This document shows, in pieces, positions 1 through 10,813 of a DNA stretch of 64,000 bases. The notes under the pieces are model-generated. The model was not told where the DNA came from and ran no database searches. It saw nothing but the letters and a program-made list of their open reading frames with translations. The translations under genes and the position numbers were made by a program. This DNA comes from Zasmidium citrigriseum (taxonomy: Eukaryota > Ascomycota > Dothideomycetes > Mycosphaerellales > Mycosphaerellaceae). The stretch spans positions 62,001 through 126,000 of the forward strand of contig NHNW01000060.1 in NCBI GenBank assembly GCA_002786025.1, read 5' to 3'. Position 1 is the stretch's first letter. The number at the start of each line of letters is the position of its first letter.

Positions 1-1424
1 GTCTTCCATGGGCTCGATGTGGAGACGTGATCAGACAGCGGCGATTGATGGCCGTGAAGTGCTGTTGAGACTTCTCCTGCGTCTTCGGTCTCTTCTACTC
101 GGTAGCGTTCACTCCATAGAGGCAATCGAGATGTTCCGATGGCATGGACGAAGGTGAGCACCAGAGAGAGGTGCAAAAGGGGCAAGAGCATCTTGAACTG
201 AGAACCTCTCTCCTGTGGCTAGGAGGTGTAGATTTGAAAGCATGATAGAAAACGATTAGAGCATATTGCAAATAGCAATGTTGAGCCAAGAGCACTGTGC
301 CACAGCCACCAACAAGTACATCTGTGGTAGGTTGAAGCTATGCGGCATGAGGCCGCTGGCGCCTGGGCACAACGAACCTTCGAAACATTGGAACGAACGG
401 AGGCATGTGAGTCTTGTGCTGGTGAATGTTCATAGACGGTAAGACAGAAGATTGCAGTGTAGCGGCGAATGATGGTAGAAGAATAGGAGGGAAGTCCGAC
501 AAGGAAGTACGGCAGAAAGTTCATCACGTGTCTATGTCATCATGACTAAGCGGAGACGCTTATGTCAGTCTCATGCCTCAGGCCACACTCTGCTGAACAC
601 GGCCTTGGTCACTCTTGGACCACTACTTCTCATGTTACCATCGTCAAATTTGCTGTTAGAGCCTTAGTAAACCACCATCACCACTTTTGAATGAAGACGA
701 CATTGAAGCATCGCGCCCGTACCCGTACCCGGTCTCGGACAATCAGAGATCCGAAGCTCACCTCATCTCACCATCTCATCTCCTTTACAACCCTCCACCC
801 CAGGACGGGCATCACCGAAAAGACAAAAAGCAATGGCATTCTCTACAACAGGTCATCCCTTTTTATTTGCGGCTTCCAAGGCACCCCAAGACCTCAGCGC
901 CGGGCTTCCGCCACTTCCCAGCATGGATCCCCGTGGGTACCAAAACGAGTGCTTGCAACGTGTTGAACCCGGATAATCAGTACATCTTCAGCCGACGACC
1001 ACAGGCCGAAACATTAAAGATGCCTGTCCACCGTCGCCAACGCAGAACATAAGCACGAATGAGCCCTTCCACGCTCTAGGTGGACGCTCTTAGGGTCTCG
1101 GCGAGCAGACCCTTCTTCCTTGTGCACATCCGGTTCAACCTTGACAGCCTTCCAGGATCATGTGGCCTTGCATCTTCCCCGGACTCCAACACCGTACATC
1201 GTAGAACAAGCTTCCAAGATGAAATGATTTGGCACAAGGTGATTAGTGCCAGCTGGAACGTCCCAACTTGGCGTGCCGCTGGCCCAAACATTTGAGACAA
1301 CCCTCTCCGCCGACTTCCACGGTCGGGATGTATAAATGCTTAACAACCTCCCGAAGAGCCTTGTCTGCGGATGCATATCTCTCACGAGCGGAGACGTTGA
1401 TTCGACCTCACACTGAGCAACACG
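1..1424. other. No supportable gene
   Basis: Only short overlapping ORFs occur here, the longest being 121 codons at 687-1052 on the plus strand. None has a recognisable domain or a consistent splice pattern. The right part is presumably the promoter and 5' UTR of the transporter that starts at 1425. Confidence 0.5.
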
Positions 1425-3189
1425 ATGAAAGACAGCGAAAAAGTCCGAGCCGACCATCTGGAGGATGGCATTCGAAGAGCTTCCCTGAGCTCAAGACATT
1501 CCAAAGTGTCCGTAGATGATGCGCTGGGATATTTGAGAAATCATGCCGACGTTGTTGGAGAACACTCCGTCGATATCAAGCGCCTGCGGCGGAAGATAGA
1601 CTGGCGAATAATACCTTTGATGGTAAGTGGGCACCGCACCGATACTTCAGAGAAGAGAAACTGATGGCTCTCCGGTACACAATGATGTTCTTGCAATACC
1701 TCGACAAACATCAATTCAAGTACGCGATAATCATGGGTCTACCGGAAGATCTAGGACTCGAAGAGGGCAACAAGCTCAACAACGTTGCATCGTCTATTTA
1801 CTGGGCTTACCTGTGCACCTCGCCCTTTGTGGGTCTCGCACTCAGCAAAGTGCCCATTGGCAAGTTCCTAGGGACGACCATGACAATCTGGGGCATAGTG
1901 AATGGTAACGAAGGGCAGAAGCCCACCCCACAACATATCTGAGGCATATACTGACTTTCTATCCTTTACTTCTAGCATGTCTGGCAGCCGTTCAAAACTA
2001 TCCCCAGGCCATGGCTATTCGACTGCTCATGGGCATCTTCGACGCAGGAATCCCGCCATCACTTATGCTCCTGAGCGCGCAGTACTACCGCAAGGACGAG
2101 CAAGCAATCCGTTACGCCTGGTGGTTCTCGAGTATCGGCATGGGAGACATCATTGGCGGTTTGATTTCCTACGGGTTCCAATTCGTGACCAACGACAACT
2201 TTGGAGGCTGGCGTGAGTAGAAGTGTCATTTTGACATTTGATACTCAGCTAACGGGAAACTGACAGGAATCATGTACCTCGTCCTCGGTCTAATCAGCAC
2301 AGTCGCGGGCCTATGGGCCTTTTTCTTCATGCCGGATACTCCCATGAAAGCCAGGTTCCTCACCGACGCCGAGAAAACAGCAGTTTTACATCATGTTGCC
2401 ATCAACAAGACCGGCATATCGAGTCGGCATTGGGAGCGCAGTCAAATCAAAGAGTTCTTCCGCGACCCCCAAATTTGGCTCCTGGCTCTCAATACTACCA
2501 TTGTGTCCTGTGGTAGCGGAATCACTGGTACATATGGAGCCAAGCTCATCAAAGGGTTTGGCTTTACATCGAAAGAAGCAGCACTCCTTTCCATGCCTAC
2601 AGGGGCTGTGGGGATCGTCGCCATCCTTTTCGGCGCTTATTGTGTTCGGAAACACTGGTTACACCGTTGGGCCGTCTCTGCCATTGGCTATTCTCTCGCT
2701 TTCGTCGGGGCTGCATTGTTGGCCTGGGCGCCGAACACGAACCAAGGAGCTCAGCTTACGGGAATCTATATGATCGCATTCTCCCTGGCCACGGTAGCCA
2801 TCAAATACCAATGGATGGCGGCCAATGTCTCAGGGCATACAAAACGAGGTCTCTCGGCTGCCATGCTCAGCGGCTCATTCTCCCTAGGCCAAGTCATTGC
2901 TCCATACGCAGTGCAACGAAAAGACGCACCGGAGTACCGCACCGGCAAAGACGTCCTCGTGGCGACGAAGCTGTCGGCGATCTTTGTGGTACTTTTCCTG
3001 GCTTCGTACTATCTGTGGGAGAACAAGAGAAGGGATAGACTGTACGGACCTGCGCCGGATGTTGCGCAGCACGATCTTACTCATAGAGTTGATGTCACTG
3101 ATGATAACGAGGTTACGGCTGATGATGCTTCGGAGACTTGGGCGAATCTGACGGACAGGCAGAGGAAGGACTTTAGATACGTCTACTAG
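1425..3189 (+). CDS. MFS transporter, anion:cation symporter (Dal5/allantoate permease-like)
   Basis: Proton-coupled plasma-membrane uptake of a small organic anion (allantoate, vitamin or similar) is expected from the family; the substrate is not predictable. Proposed exons are 1425-1622, 1658-1904, 1976-2212 and 2267-3189, giving 534 aa, normal for the family. The N-terminus is hydrophilic and leads into KIDWRIIPLM, the usual entry to helix 1, followed by FLQYLDKHQFKYAIIMG, matching the family's 'QYxDK...YAxIMG' pattern. The central loop after PDTPMKARFLTDAEK and the segment EFFRDPQIWLL are also typical. The first intron, if real, is only 35 nt (GTAAGT...GAG); the other two are 71 and 54 nt with good sites. 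Family assignment is firm and the first splice is not. Confidence 0.9.
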
Positions 3190-3565
3190 ATTGTACGGGC
3201 AGGCGCCTTACCGCAACGCACATTTGTGACTTAACAATCGACAACTCCTGTCCAAGACTGCATGGACGGAATTGCTCAGAGAGCCGACAACGATACAACA
3301 GACCGCAAACGAAACGTCACAAAATTGAGCCGAATACACAGCTCACCCAAACATCAGCACATCGTTCAAATGATCGAAATCGCAAGCAGTTCGAATCGAC
3401 CTGACAGATTGACGTCTTGGGCAATGTTTCAGCGCATCTTGGAACTTCTCAGCGCATCCAATCTCTCCCTCGCGCCACGCGGTGCCCAGAGCTACGTGTC
3501 GCTGAACATCGATCTTCCTAAGATCGCCAAAGCCAGAGCATTCAGGTTGGCTGCAGACCAGGGCA
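3190..3565. other. Intergenic, convergent gene ends
   Basis: This stretch lies between the transporter stop and the tentative minus-strand gene at 3566-4248. The plus-strand ORF beginning at 3262 has no recognisable features. I see nothing else. Confidence 0.4.
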
Positions 3566-4248
3566 TCACTTACCGCACAGGGCTGAAAACTTGTCGGTGC
3601 ATGAGTGGTGGTTGGAGGCTGCACTGATGTCGATCATGTATTGTTCAAGATAACTATGTCTTGAAGACAAAGAGGGCTGAGTTGAAGTGAGTTGGACTGA
3701 CGTATCAGAAGGTTGTGCAAGGTTGCCATGAGGTCGATGAGATCCACCTGGAAGCTCCGCGGGAGCTTCATAGCCTGAAACCGGAGAACCCTGAGACGTC
3801 GTCGGAGGCGTTTGGTCTGAATCTCCTTGTTGTGGCTGGACGGGTGCTCCCTGAGGCTGAGGTGTGGATTTGTTGCTTTTACCCGGTACGTGAATAGGGC
3901 TACGTGGACTGTGTTTCCGCCGGGAACAGGTCCGTCTATGGCAAGGACGAGGCGTTGGACGAGGTCTGCGTGGGCGAGTCTATTGGAGTGGAGAGGATGT
4001 GGCTGCTGCCAACCTGTTGCATCAAAGTCCTTGCGGCTTTCGTGACCATATACTATACGGGTGACGCAAATACCAGTGAAGAGCCCGAGCGATGTCGAAA
4101 TGCAGAAAAACACTCACACCGACGTAGGACTCTCCTCTTTACCCTCTTCATCCATCAATCGGTCGAGCCTTGTCTTTTGGAACTGGTACGTTGAACAGAC
4201 CCGTTTGAACGATCTACTCTCATTCTCCGAATGCCGTAAACTTGCCAT
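3566..4248 (-). CDS. Tentative multi-exon hypothetical protein, splicing unresolved
   Basis: Unrecognised. On the minus strand an ATG at 4248-4246 opens a hydrophilic protein-like stretch (MASLRHSENESRSFKRV) running to a GTGAGT donor near 4113. An open frame covers 3634-4113 and includes GHESRKDFDATGWQQPH and LVLAIDGPVPGGN. Below about 3890 a different frame reads as a Pro/Gln/Ser-rich segment (TPQPQGAPVQPQQGDSD) that ends at GTCAGT; a CATAG acceptor near 3650 then leads to a short tail stopping at 3566. Joining these pieces needs splices I could not make consistent in phase. It could be a real gene with two or three introns, or a chance run of open frames. Confidence 0.3.
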
Positions 4249-4719
4249 GCTATCTTATGGTGCCTTAGTTGTGTTCCATCAGAAGCGTGAGCTTGAGACA
4301 AAATCCCGAGTCACGCAAGCAAAGCAAGAGGTGAAGTCAAACCAGCAGCAGCGCACGGTCCACTCTTCACTATTAAAACAGATTTCAACGTCAGCAGGCA
4401 TTGATCTTGGTAAACGAATTTCCGATCATTCGTAGACTCGTGTTGATGTTGTCTCTCGTACAGCACGAAACAGAGATTCGCATTGGTGTATCAAGTCATC
4501 GTCAACGGTCCTCGGTCTGTGTCCGATGTTCGCCCCTGAGTCAAAGCCTGCGCCAGAACTGCAGCCTTGTCCCTGATTCGTTCAAAGTGTAGCTCAGCAA
4601 GAATTGACAACGATAAGTGAGTTGCAATGCCCACTCAAAGGGTTGATCGGTTTGATCGGGGTTACCAATACCCGTTCACCCGGTCCTCGCTGGTCCAAGA
4701 CGCTGCAAGCACGTGCGAC
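4249..4719. other. Intergenic
   Basis: No protein-like ORF was recognised. The segment lies 3' of the DUF3176 gene and 5' of the tentative gene at 3566-4248. Confidence 0.4.
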
Positions 4720-6671
4720 TCAGGCCGCTTTGAACTTCCAGAGGTTGTCATTCACCCTGGAAAGCCTCGTATGCCACATGCCAACAGCTTTGTCCACTCC
4801 ACAATAATAATTCGTGTGATCTTTGGCCGCCAGTCGAATGTCCTCGTCCACGCCAAAGAGCAAGAAGATCAGCGGGCTACCTTTCCAAGCCTCCACCGGA
4901 CTGGACGCCGTTTCAATCATGACGGCTACCAGCATGATGATCGAGAGGGCTACCATGGCGACCGGCAGAGTAACCCAGGCCCAGCGAATGGTAACACCGA
5001 GTTCCATGGATGTTCCGTCATACTCAGGCGAGGTCGTGCTGTTGAGCGTGCGAATGACGTTCGTGAGGCTTGTTCGGACTCTTTCGATCCAGGCATCGAC
5101 ATCTGATGTACCGTTCCAAATCCCATAGATCAGGTCGTTGTCGAAGCCTTGAGTCCCGTTGTTGGACAAGAACACAGCCCCGCTGAGTGTTCTCTCCAGA
5201 TAGGTGGACATGCCAGCATAAGCGCTGATGGAAATATTGAATGCCGTGTTGCGAAATGAATCGGGCGACTGTAGTCTGACCGTGTTGTAATCCGTATCCA
5301 TATCATACGTTGAGCCCTTGGAAGTGGACTGCGTCCTCAATGTGGGCATCGAGTCAACGGTCTCTGCCTCGTAGGCATGCACACACATCTCCAGGGAGCA
5401 GTTCCAGGCTTTAAGCTTGGACCCGAAGTCGTATAGGTTGCTGGTACCAACCGGCGCCCCGATGAGATCGAAACGTACAAGATAACCTGACACCAACTCG
5501 GCGCTCCCGTTAGTTGCCGTGATCGAACGAAATGCATACCCCGCATCAAAGCTGTCGTACTGGTCGTAGTCAGGGTCGGTGTCGAAGTCGAAAAGCATGA
5601 CGTTGGATCCACTCGCGAGTGTATAGTTACAGAAGGGGAAGGTTGGTCCAAAGCGAGTATCACTGAAGCACGTCTTGTTGTAGCTCGTGGATTGGCATGC
5701 GCCACAGACGGCAAGAGATGGCGTCAAAGGCCAGGTGCAGTTTCCAGAGGGACAAAAGCCAGCGACTGGCTGGGTATCGGTAGTGAGAATGCCATTGTAG
5801 AGAGCAGCAACAATCTCCCGGGGTGGTAAGTACTGCCCGGTACTTTCAGAACCTGTGATCATTACGCTGTCCCAATTCTCAGCTCTGGGAATATTTCCAA
5901 TTGGCGTCGTTGTCGGCTTCAGCTCGCTGTAGGTGATCAGCTGTTGGGTAAAGGTACCAAACGCCAGAGATAAGATGGTAATGAGGGCGCCTACTGCAGC
6001 CATCAACCTGTGAGTTCGCAGTCAGTGCTTGGAACAGCATTGGAGTAGGAGCATGCAGACCTTCTAGTCCGCCATGGCGCATAATACAGCAGAACAAATG
6101 ATCCCCAGACTCCACGAGATGCTCCATCGAAGATGGCCAAGTCTCGCAGCTGGCTTCGACATCGCTGCTTCTTACTTTCAGATACGTAATGCAGCCAGAG
6201 CTCTTGCGTAGTTGCGGAACCAACCGGTGCCATTAACAATGCCCTGTTCAGAGTTGATAGAGCTGCGACCAGACCGTTGAGTGTGAGGCCAGACGGAAGA
6301 GCCAAGTCGGATAGCGTCCGAGAGTTGTAGTGCTGCAGAACGACGATAATGCTCAGGAGGGTCGCGATAGAGAACAGGGAGGCCAGCAGCTCGGGCCACC
6401 ACCATCGCATGGTCGTTAGGACTGTTCTCGGTACGTTACGTGAAGTTGAAGTAGTCGGGCCGTGGAAGCTCGTCGTCGTGATATCGTTTCTGTCGCGAGC
6501 CGAGTGATGATCTTCGGTCTGTTCATCGCTGTTCTTTGAAGTATAATTGCCTCCTACCAAAGCATAACCGCCATGATGTGTTACGTCTTGAATTTCGGGT
6601 TCGATCAGAGTCTGTGTAGAGTCGACAAATGACGATTGCGCCTCGTCAGTCTCGTGTCGTAGACTTGACAT
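4720..6671 (-). CDS. DUF3176 family membrane protein
   Basis: Function unknown. Two exons, 6671-6061 and 6007-4720, give 632 aa. The join is phase-consistent through a 53-nt intron with the unusual donor GTCTGC. The N-terminal ~85 residues are hydrophilic, then RWWWPELLASLF opens the first membrane helix. The segment LQHYNSRTLSDLALPSGLTL and the following ...APVGSATTQELWLHY match the DUF3176 core. A second helix follows at MAAVGALITILSLAFG, then a ~350-residue region with several Cys (GFCPSGNCTWP, AVCGACQS) and many N-glycosylation sequons, and a last helix (WVTLPVAMVALSIIMLVAVM) before a short tail. This suggests a large extracytosolic domain held by helices at both ends. The family assignment rests on pattern recognition. 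Confidence 0.85.
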
Positions 6672-7716
6672 TGTGTTGGAGAGGCTCGCGGGGTCTTGGA
6701 GTACCGACGTATGGGAAAGACTGCTCTCGCCTGTGTATCAGTGGGCAACGTCAGCTACCGAGCAATGACAAGTCATAGCTGCAAGAAAAACATTGTGTAA
6801 AGTGCTTCCTCGACACTCTCGAATGTGAACAAAGCTCGCGAGCCTGAGCTGAAAGACAAGAATAGCGTAGCCTTTCCTCGCAGCTCTCATGCATACCCGA
6901 CTTTGCTGAAAATGTTGTACAACCGAAGCGAGAGCCTCTAGCGAATAGAAGGCCTCCACCTTCCTGTTTTCAGCTGTTGGATAGCTGTTCAGCGAGCTGG
7001 GCAGAGTCGCTTGGCCGGACCGATGTATGGAGACATTAAAGTCCCGAATCAGACCCGGCGACTTGTTCTTGAGCACGGCCAACTGCAGTGTGTATCCCAT
7101 GCCCAGATCCAAGAAAATGCGTTCACCAGCGTCAAACAGCACGAGGTTTGATGCTCATGTTACACGACATAAGCTGCTCGACCCCCGTTGGGGCGCAGCC
7201 GGCAAGCGGCCGCCAAATCGGCTCGTGAGGTGTCTCATCGCTTGCGTTGTCATCACGGGCAGATGATGAGCCCCTCTGCTGTCGTGTATGATCGGGATGC
7301 GTATCTTCCCCCGACGATGTGCACATGATGGCTGGACTGCGAAAGTCAGACCGGGAAACATTGAATCTGACGTCTGGGCTCAGCGGTGGGCTGCTGTCAG
7401 GTCTCGCCGCGGTCGTGTGTTATGTGTATAAATGATGTTCGTGAGGTCGTGGTTCATGCACACATACCTAGAGTTGAAGTAGTACGGTGGCCTGGATGTC
7501 CAGCCGAGCAATGATATCTGCTTCAGGCTTAGCGTCGCGTGTGTCTCGCGTTTTAGAATTTTGATATCGCGTCTTCCTCTGCTCGAGCTCTCTGCTCTGC
7601 TCTGCCAACTCCTTCACGACCTATCACCATCGCACCACCGCACCTCGCGCCCATAACCGCCATCACCAACACCTACATCCGTGCATTTTGTTTTGATTGA
7701 ATAGAATACGCCCACC
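6672..7716. other. Intergenic, possible unresolved minus-strand exons
   Basis: Two minus-strand frames look mildly protein-like: 7326-7132 (MCTSSGEDTHPDHTRQQRG...) and 7142-6738 (...KSPGLIRDFNVSIHRSGQ...). No phase-consistent splice joins them and neither has a known domain, so I do not call a gene. The right end is presumably the promoter of the gene at 7717; pyrimidine-rich runs and 'caccatgg' surround its start. Confidence 0.35.
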
Positions 7717-8894
7717 ATGGCGGGCAACAATCCGCCGCCGCCCCGGCCGCCAAGTGTATGTCCTCTTATCCCGTTTGAAGCCTACTTTACTCACGAATTT
7801 GATAGCAGAAAGAATGGAAGGAAGGCTTCCGGGCCTGGCATGATGCCCGTGACACTGGGCATCGAGTCCTCATCGATGCCGCTGAGCGGGCACTCGAGTA
7901 CGTCTTATCGCTCATGTATCCGATGTCAGTTGCTGACCATCTACAGCGCCCTCGAGGCTCGTCATTGCGCCTTCGAACAGTGGGAAGCCGCCCAGGAATC
8001 GAATAGCAAGAAATCTAAGAAGCAGACTTCTAGCAAGAATGAAGGCGTCGGACTCGATGCGTCCGACCACGCCCCCAAGCCAGATGAGAAGTCTGAGAAG
8101 CAGACTACTGGCAAGAATACCTCGAATGCTGGACGGGCGTGGAACTCGCCCTCCGACAAGATTACCCGCGGCGTTGGCCTTGGTGCATCCATCTTTGCAC
8201 CGACGCCCGCAGAATCGCACGCCGCGACTGCAGACAACAAGTCTCAGTCGCAGGCCAAGACCAAGAAGAAGGTACATCATTCTCTACATACCCTCCATCG
8301 ATCAGTCTGCTGACTTATCAACCGCAGACTCTTCATGAAACCCCTCTCTACGGGAAGCAGAGCTACCGCCATAAGACCGTGGTCGAGGACAAGCCCAGGC
8401 AGGGCAAGAAGAGATCCTGGTCCCATGTCGTCCAGAACGGCAAGCACGAATCGAACCGAGGTGCGCCGTCCTTCCGAGGTGGTCGCAGCACTACCTTCAG
8501 CCGTGGTGGATCCCTGTTTAAGTCCAACGACAGGCGTCCACGCGGAGCACAAGGTGCGGTCCAGGAGCGACCAAAGATCCAAGATTATTCCCTCGCCGAG
8601 ACTCCCGCGCCGAAGCGCAACAAGTCTTCATCGAATAACTCTGCCATGGAGTGTTCACATAATCACTCCGCCCCCTTGTCTGGCCCGGACGGCTTTCCTG
8701 CCACGCCGACGGCCCAAGAGACATCGACGATCTCGAATACGGCCTCGCCTGCGCCTGCGCCTGACGCTCCCACCGTCACCATCACTGGCGACACCTGTGA
8801 TCCACCTGCCAACGGCGATGGTGAGGATGAGGATGAGGATGACGATGCTCGTTTAGCTCCTGAGCTGAGCGAGCGTCTCGACCGCATTCAGTGA
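7717..8894 (+). CDS. Hypothetical low-complexity protein with RG motifs
   Basis: Not a recognised family. Four exons, 7717-7755, 7809-7897, 7947-8271 and 8328-8894, all join in phase for 339 aa; the ATG lies in a good context (CACCATGGC). After a Pro-rich start comes a charged, probably helical segment (KEWKEGFRAWHDARDTG) ending in EARHCAFEQWEAA. Next is a Lys/Ser/Gly-rich region in which 'GVGLDAS' and 'GVGLGAS' repeat. Short RG boxes (SFRGGRSTTFSRGG) and DRRPRGAQG suggest RNA binding. The tail is Ser/Pro-rich and then very acidic (EDEDEDDDARL). Its 3' flank holds the hairpin array at 8918-9254. RNA binding is inferred only from composition. Confidence 0.75.
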
Positions 8895-8917
8895 CGTCGG
8901 AGCGTCTTCTTCTTCCT

Positions 8918-9254
8918 GCCACCGCAATGGTGGCATCCGTTTCCCTTCCCTCCTGGTGATGTCCTCGAACATTTCCTTTCTTTCCTTTCGTGATGATTGT
9001 TCAACAATCTTTCCGTCTGTCTGATCAAGATGTCTAGAACATCTTCCTCGTGGCGATTGTCCAACAATCCTCCCGTTTGCGTGATCGAGGTGTCTCGAGC
9101 ACCTTCCTCGCGGTGATTGTTCAACAATCTTTGCGTTTCGTCCATGACAGTGTCGCGAACACTCGATGGCAGGTCATTTAACTGGAAACAACCTCATGGT
9201 TCGATGAAAGTCTCTTGAAGACTGACCAAAGCGACGCACGTCTCACGAAGACGT
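8918..9254 (+). repeat. Array of small hairpins on a 60-bp tandem repeat
   Basis: Between 24 and 360 nt past the stop codon of the preceding gene lie about ten short perfect inverted repeats. Type A (ATTGT, 3-nt loop, ACAAT) sits at 8996-9008, 9056-9068 and 9116-9128, exactly 60 nt apart. Type B has a five-base CNNGA loop between changing stems: 8959-8972, 9028-9044, 9088-9104, 9149-9163, 9209-9223 and 9238-9254. The type B stems differ in sequence but stay complementary. A further hairpin (GCCACC/GGTGGC) is at 8918-8934. The core 60-bp unit spans about 8980-9170. The location suggests a 3' UTR element. The minus strand is also open through the core (9145-8888) with a 20-residue periodic translation, an alternative explanation. 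Confidence 0.8.
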
Positions 9255-9855
9255 CCGCGCTCTCCCAGCATCCAGTCGTAAGTAAAAGTGCAAAGATATC
9301 TCTTTCATCAACGTGCTGCTCCTCTATTTCTGTAATCGTGTCGATGAGTATGATCTATCAAGACCGTGATCATTCCAAGCTCCGTACGCTCGTTCTTCAT
9401 GCTCGTTTGTACAAGACCGGCGCAAACAGCGCGGAGTTGATGCTGACGTTACACAGCAGGAGCTTTTCCGTCCGAGCTGGTGGGTCGTAGCCTGCAAGAA
9501 GCCGCTGAAAGTGATATGTCTCTCGTCAGGTTTTTCGCGTCTCAATATGAGACGGCAAGGTCTTTCCTGCTGCCGTAGATTCGTGGAGTCTTGCTGAGGA
9601 TGTAAGTCAGTCTGAAACTGGAAAGTTGCAGAGTGGTGTTCATTCACTTGAGCGGTCCGCACCGGGAGATCTCCCGCGTTCAGGGGTAACCTTGCGACGC
9701 CCCCTGAGGCTTTAAATATTACCCGTCTCATCGGCAACAAAGCGCAAACGCGACCGCCTCACCCAGTTTGTACCTCCACGCCCCATCCGTCTTCGTCCTC
9801 AACGCCCAATTTTCCCAACTCATCGCTCTACCTCGAGCAAATCCAACAATCGAGA
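9255..9855. other. Intergenic
   Basis: No gene is recognised. One longer inverted repeat may lie near 9350-9375 (ATGATC...GATCAT). The right end is the presumed promoter of the zinc-finger gene, with an AT-rich stretch (TTTAAATATTA) near 9711-9721. Confidence 0.4.
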
Positions 9856-10731
9856 ATGGGCGCACACTGCCAGACCTGCGGCCGGTGGTTCGTCCACGAA
9901 GTCGCTGCCATGCAGCACATGGAGGCAAAGGGTCACTGGCAGGAGTACTTCGACTGCACCGTTTGCAACAACCGCTACATGTACCAGGAACACCTCGACC
10001 AACACGAGGACGACGAAGAGCACTGGCCTCGGCCGACAGTCCCTTGTGAGGCCTGTTCTGCCATGTTCTACTCGCAACAAGCGGCTCGTGCCCACATGGA
10101 CCAGACGAATCACTGGAGAAAGCACTGGTGTGCGCCATGCAAGAGAGGCTTCCAGAACAAGAACAACCTCGAACAGGTCCGTCAGATTTCTTCTTCGTGT
10201 TCTTGAGCATGCACTGACCTCTCACAATAGCATCTCAAGGGATCCGCCCATCTAGCCAACAGCATCACCTGCCCATTCTGCAAGAAACCCCACACTACCG
10301 CATCGGGAGTCGTCCACCACCTCGAGTCCAACTCATGCCCAAACGCAAAGAACCTCAACAGACAGACGATCTACGAGCTCATCAACCGCCTCGACAACCG
10401 TGGCGTCGTCACCAACAAGCAGCTCACCTGGCACTCGGAGTCAAACGGCGACCATATCGCCAGCACTGCGAGTTGGAACGGACGGCAGTACGAGTGCTAC
10501 CTCTGCCACCGCGGCTTCAACAAGCTCCCGTCTCTGAACCAGCACCTCAGCTCGCCTGCTCACAAGCAGAAAATCTATCATTGCTTTGGCCCCAAGTGCA
10601 ACAAGCAGTTCACTGCCCTCGCGCAACTGTTCAATCACCTCGAGAGCGAGAGCTGCAAGGCTACGAGGTTCAATGTGGTTCAGAAGAATGCCAGCGCCAT
10701 CTTGACAGGCCAGCGCATGATTGGATTTTGA
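9856..10731 (+). CDS. C2H2 zinc-finger protein
   Basis: A nucleic-acid-binding role is likely; the target is unknown. Two exons, 9856-10176 and 10231-10731, with a 54-nt intron in phase, give 273 aa. The whole protein is zinc-finger-like: CQTCGRWFVHEVAAMQHM, then CTVCNNRYMYQEHLDQH, CEACSAMFYSQQAARAHM, CAPCKRGFQNKNNLEQ (His supplied after the intron by HLKGSAH), CPFCKKPHTTASGVVHH, and later CYLCHRGFNKLPSLNQH and CFGPKCNKQFTALAQLFNH. The finger-rich, mostly C2H2/JAZ-like organisation resembles fungal proteins annotated as C2H2 finger domain proteins. It converges on the histidine kinase gene with only 82 nt between the stops. Confidence 0.88.
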
Positions 10732-10813
10732 AGACTCTATTGAGGGTAGAGATGATGGATACCGGAAGCGTTGTGCTCTATCAAAGGGGTCACATCAAGA
10801 CCTGCACAGATCA

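Noticed and set aside
8941..9254. CRISPR array
   Set aside because: The repeats are contiguous 60-bp units with internal palindromes rather than short repeats separated by unique spacers, and the host is a fungus.
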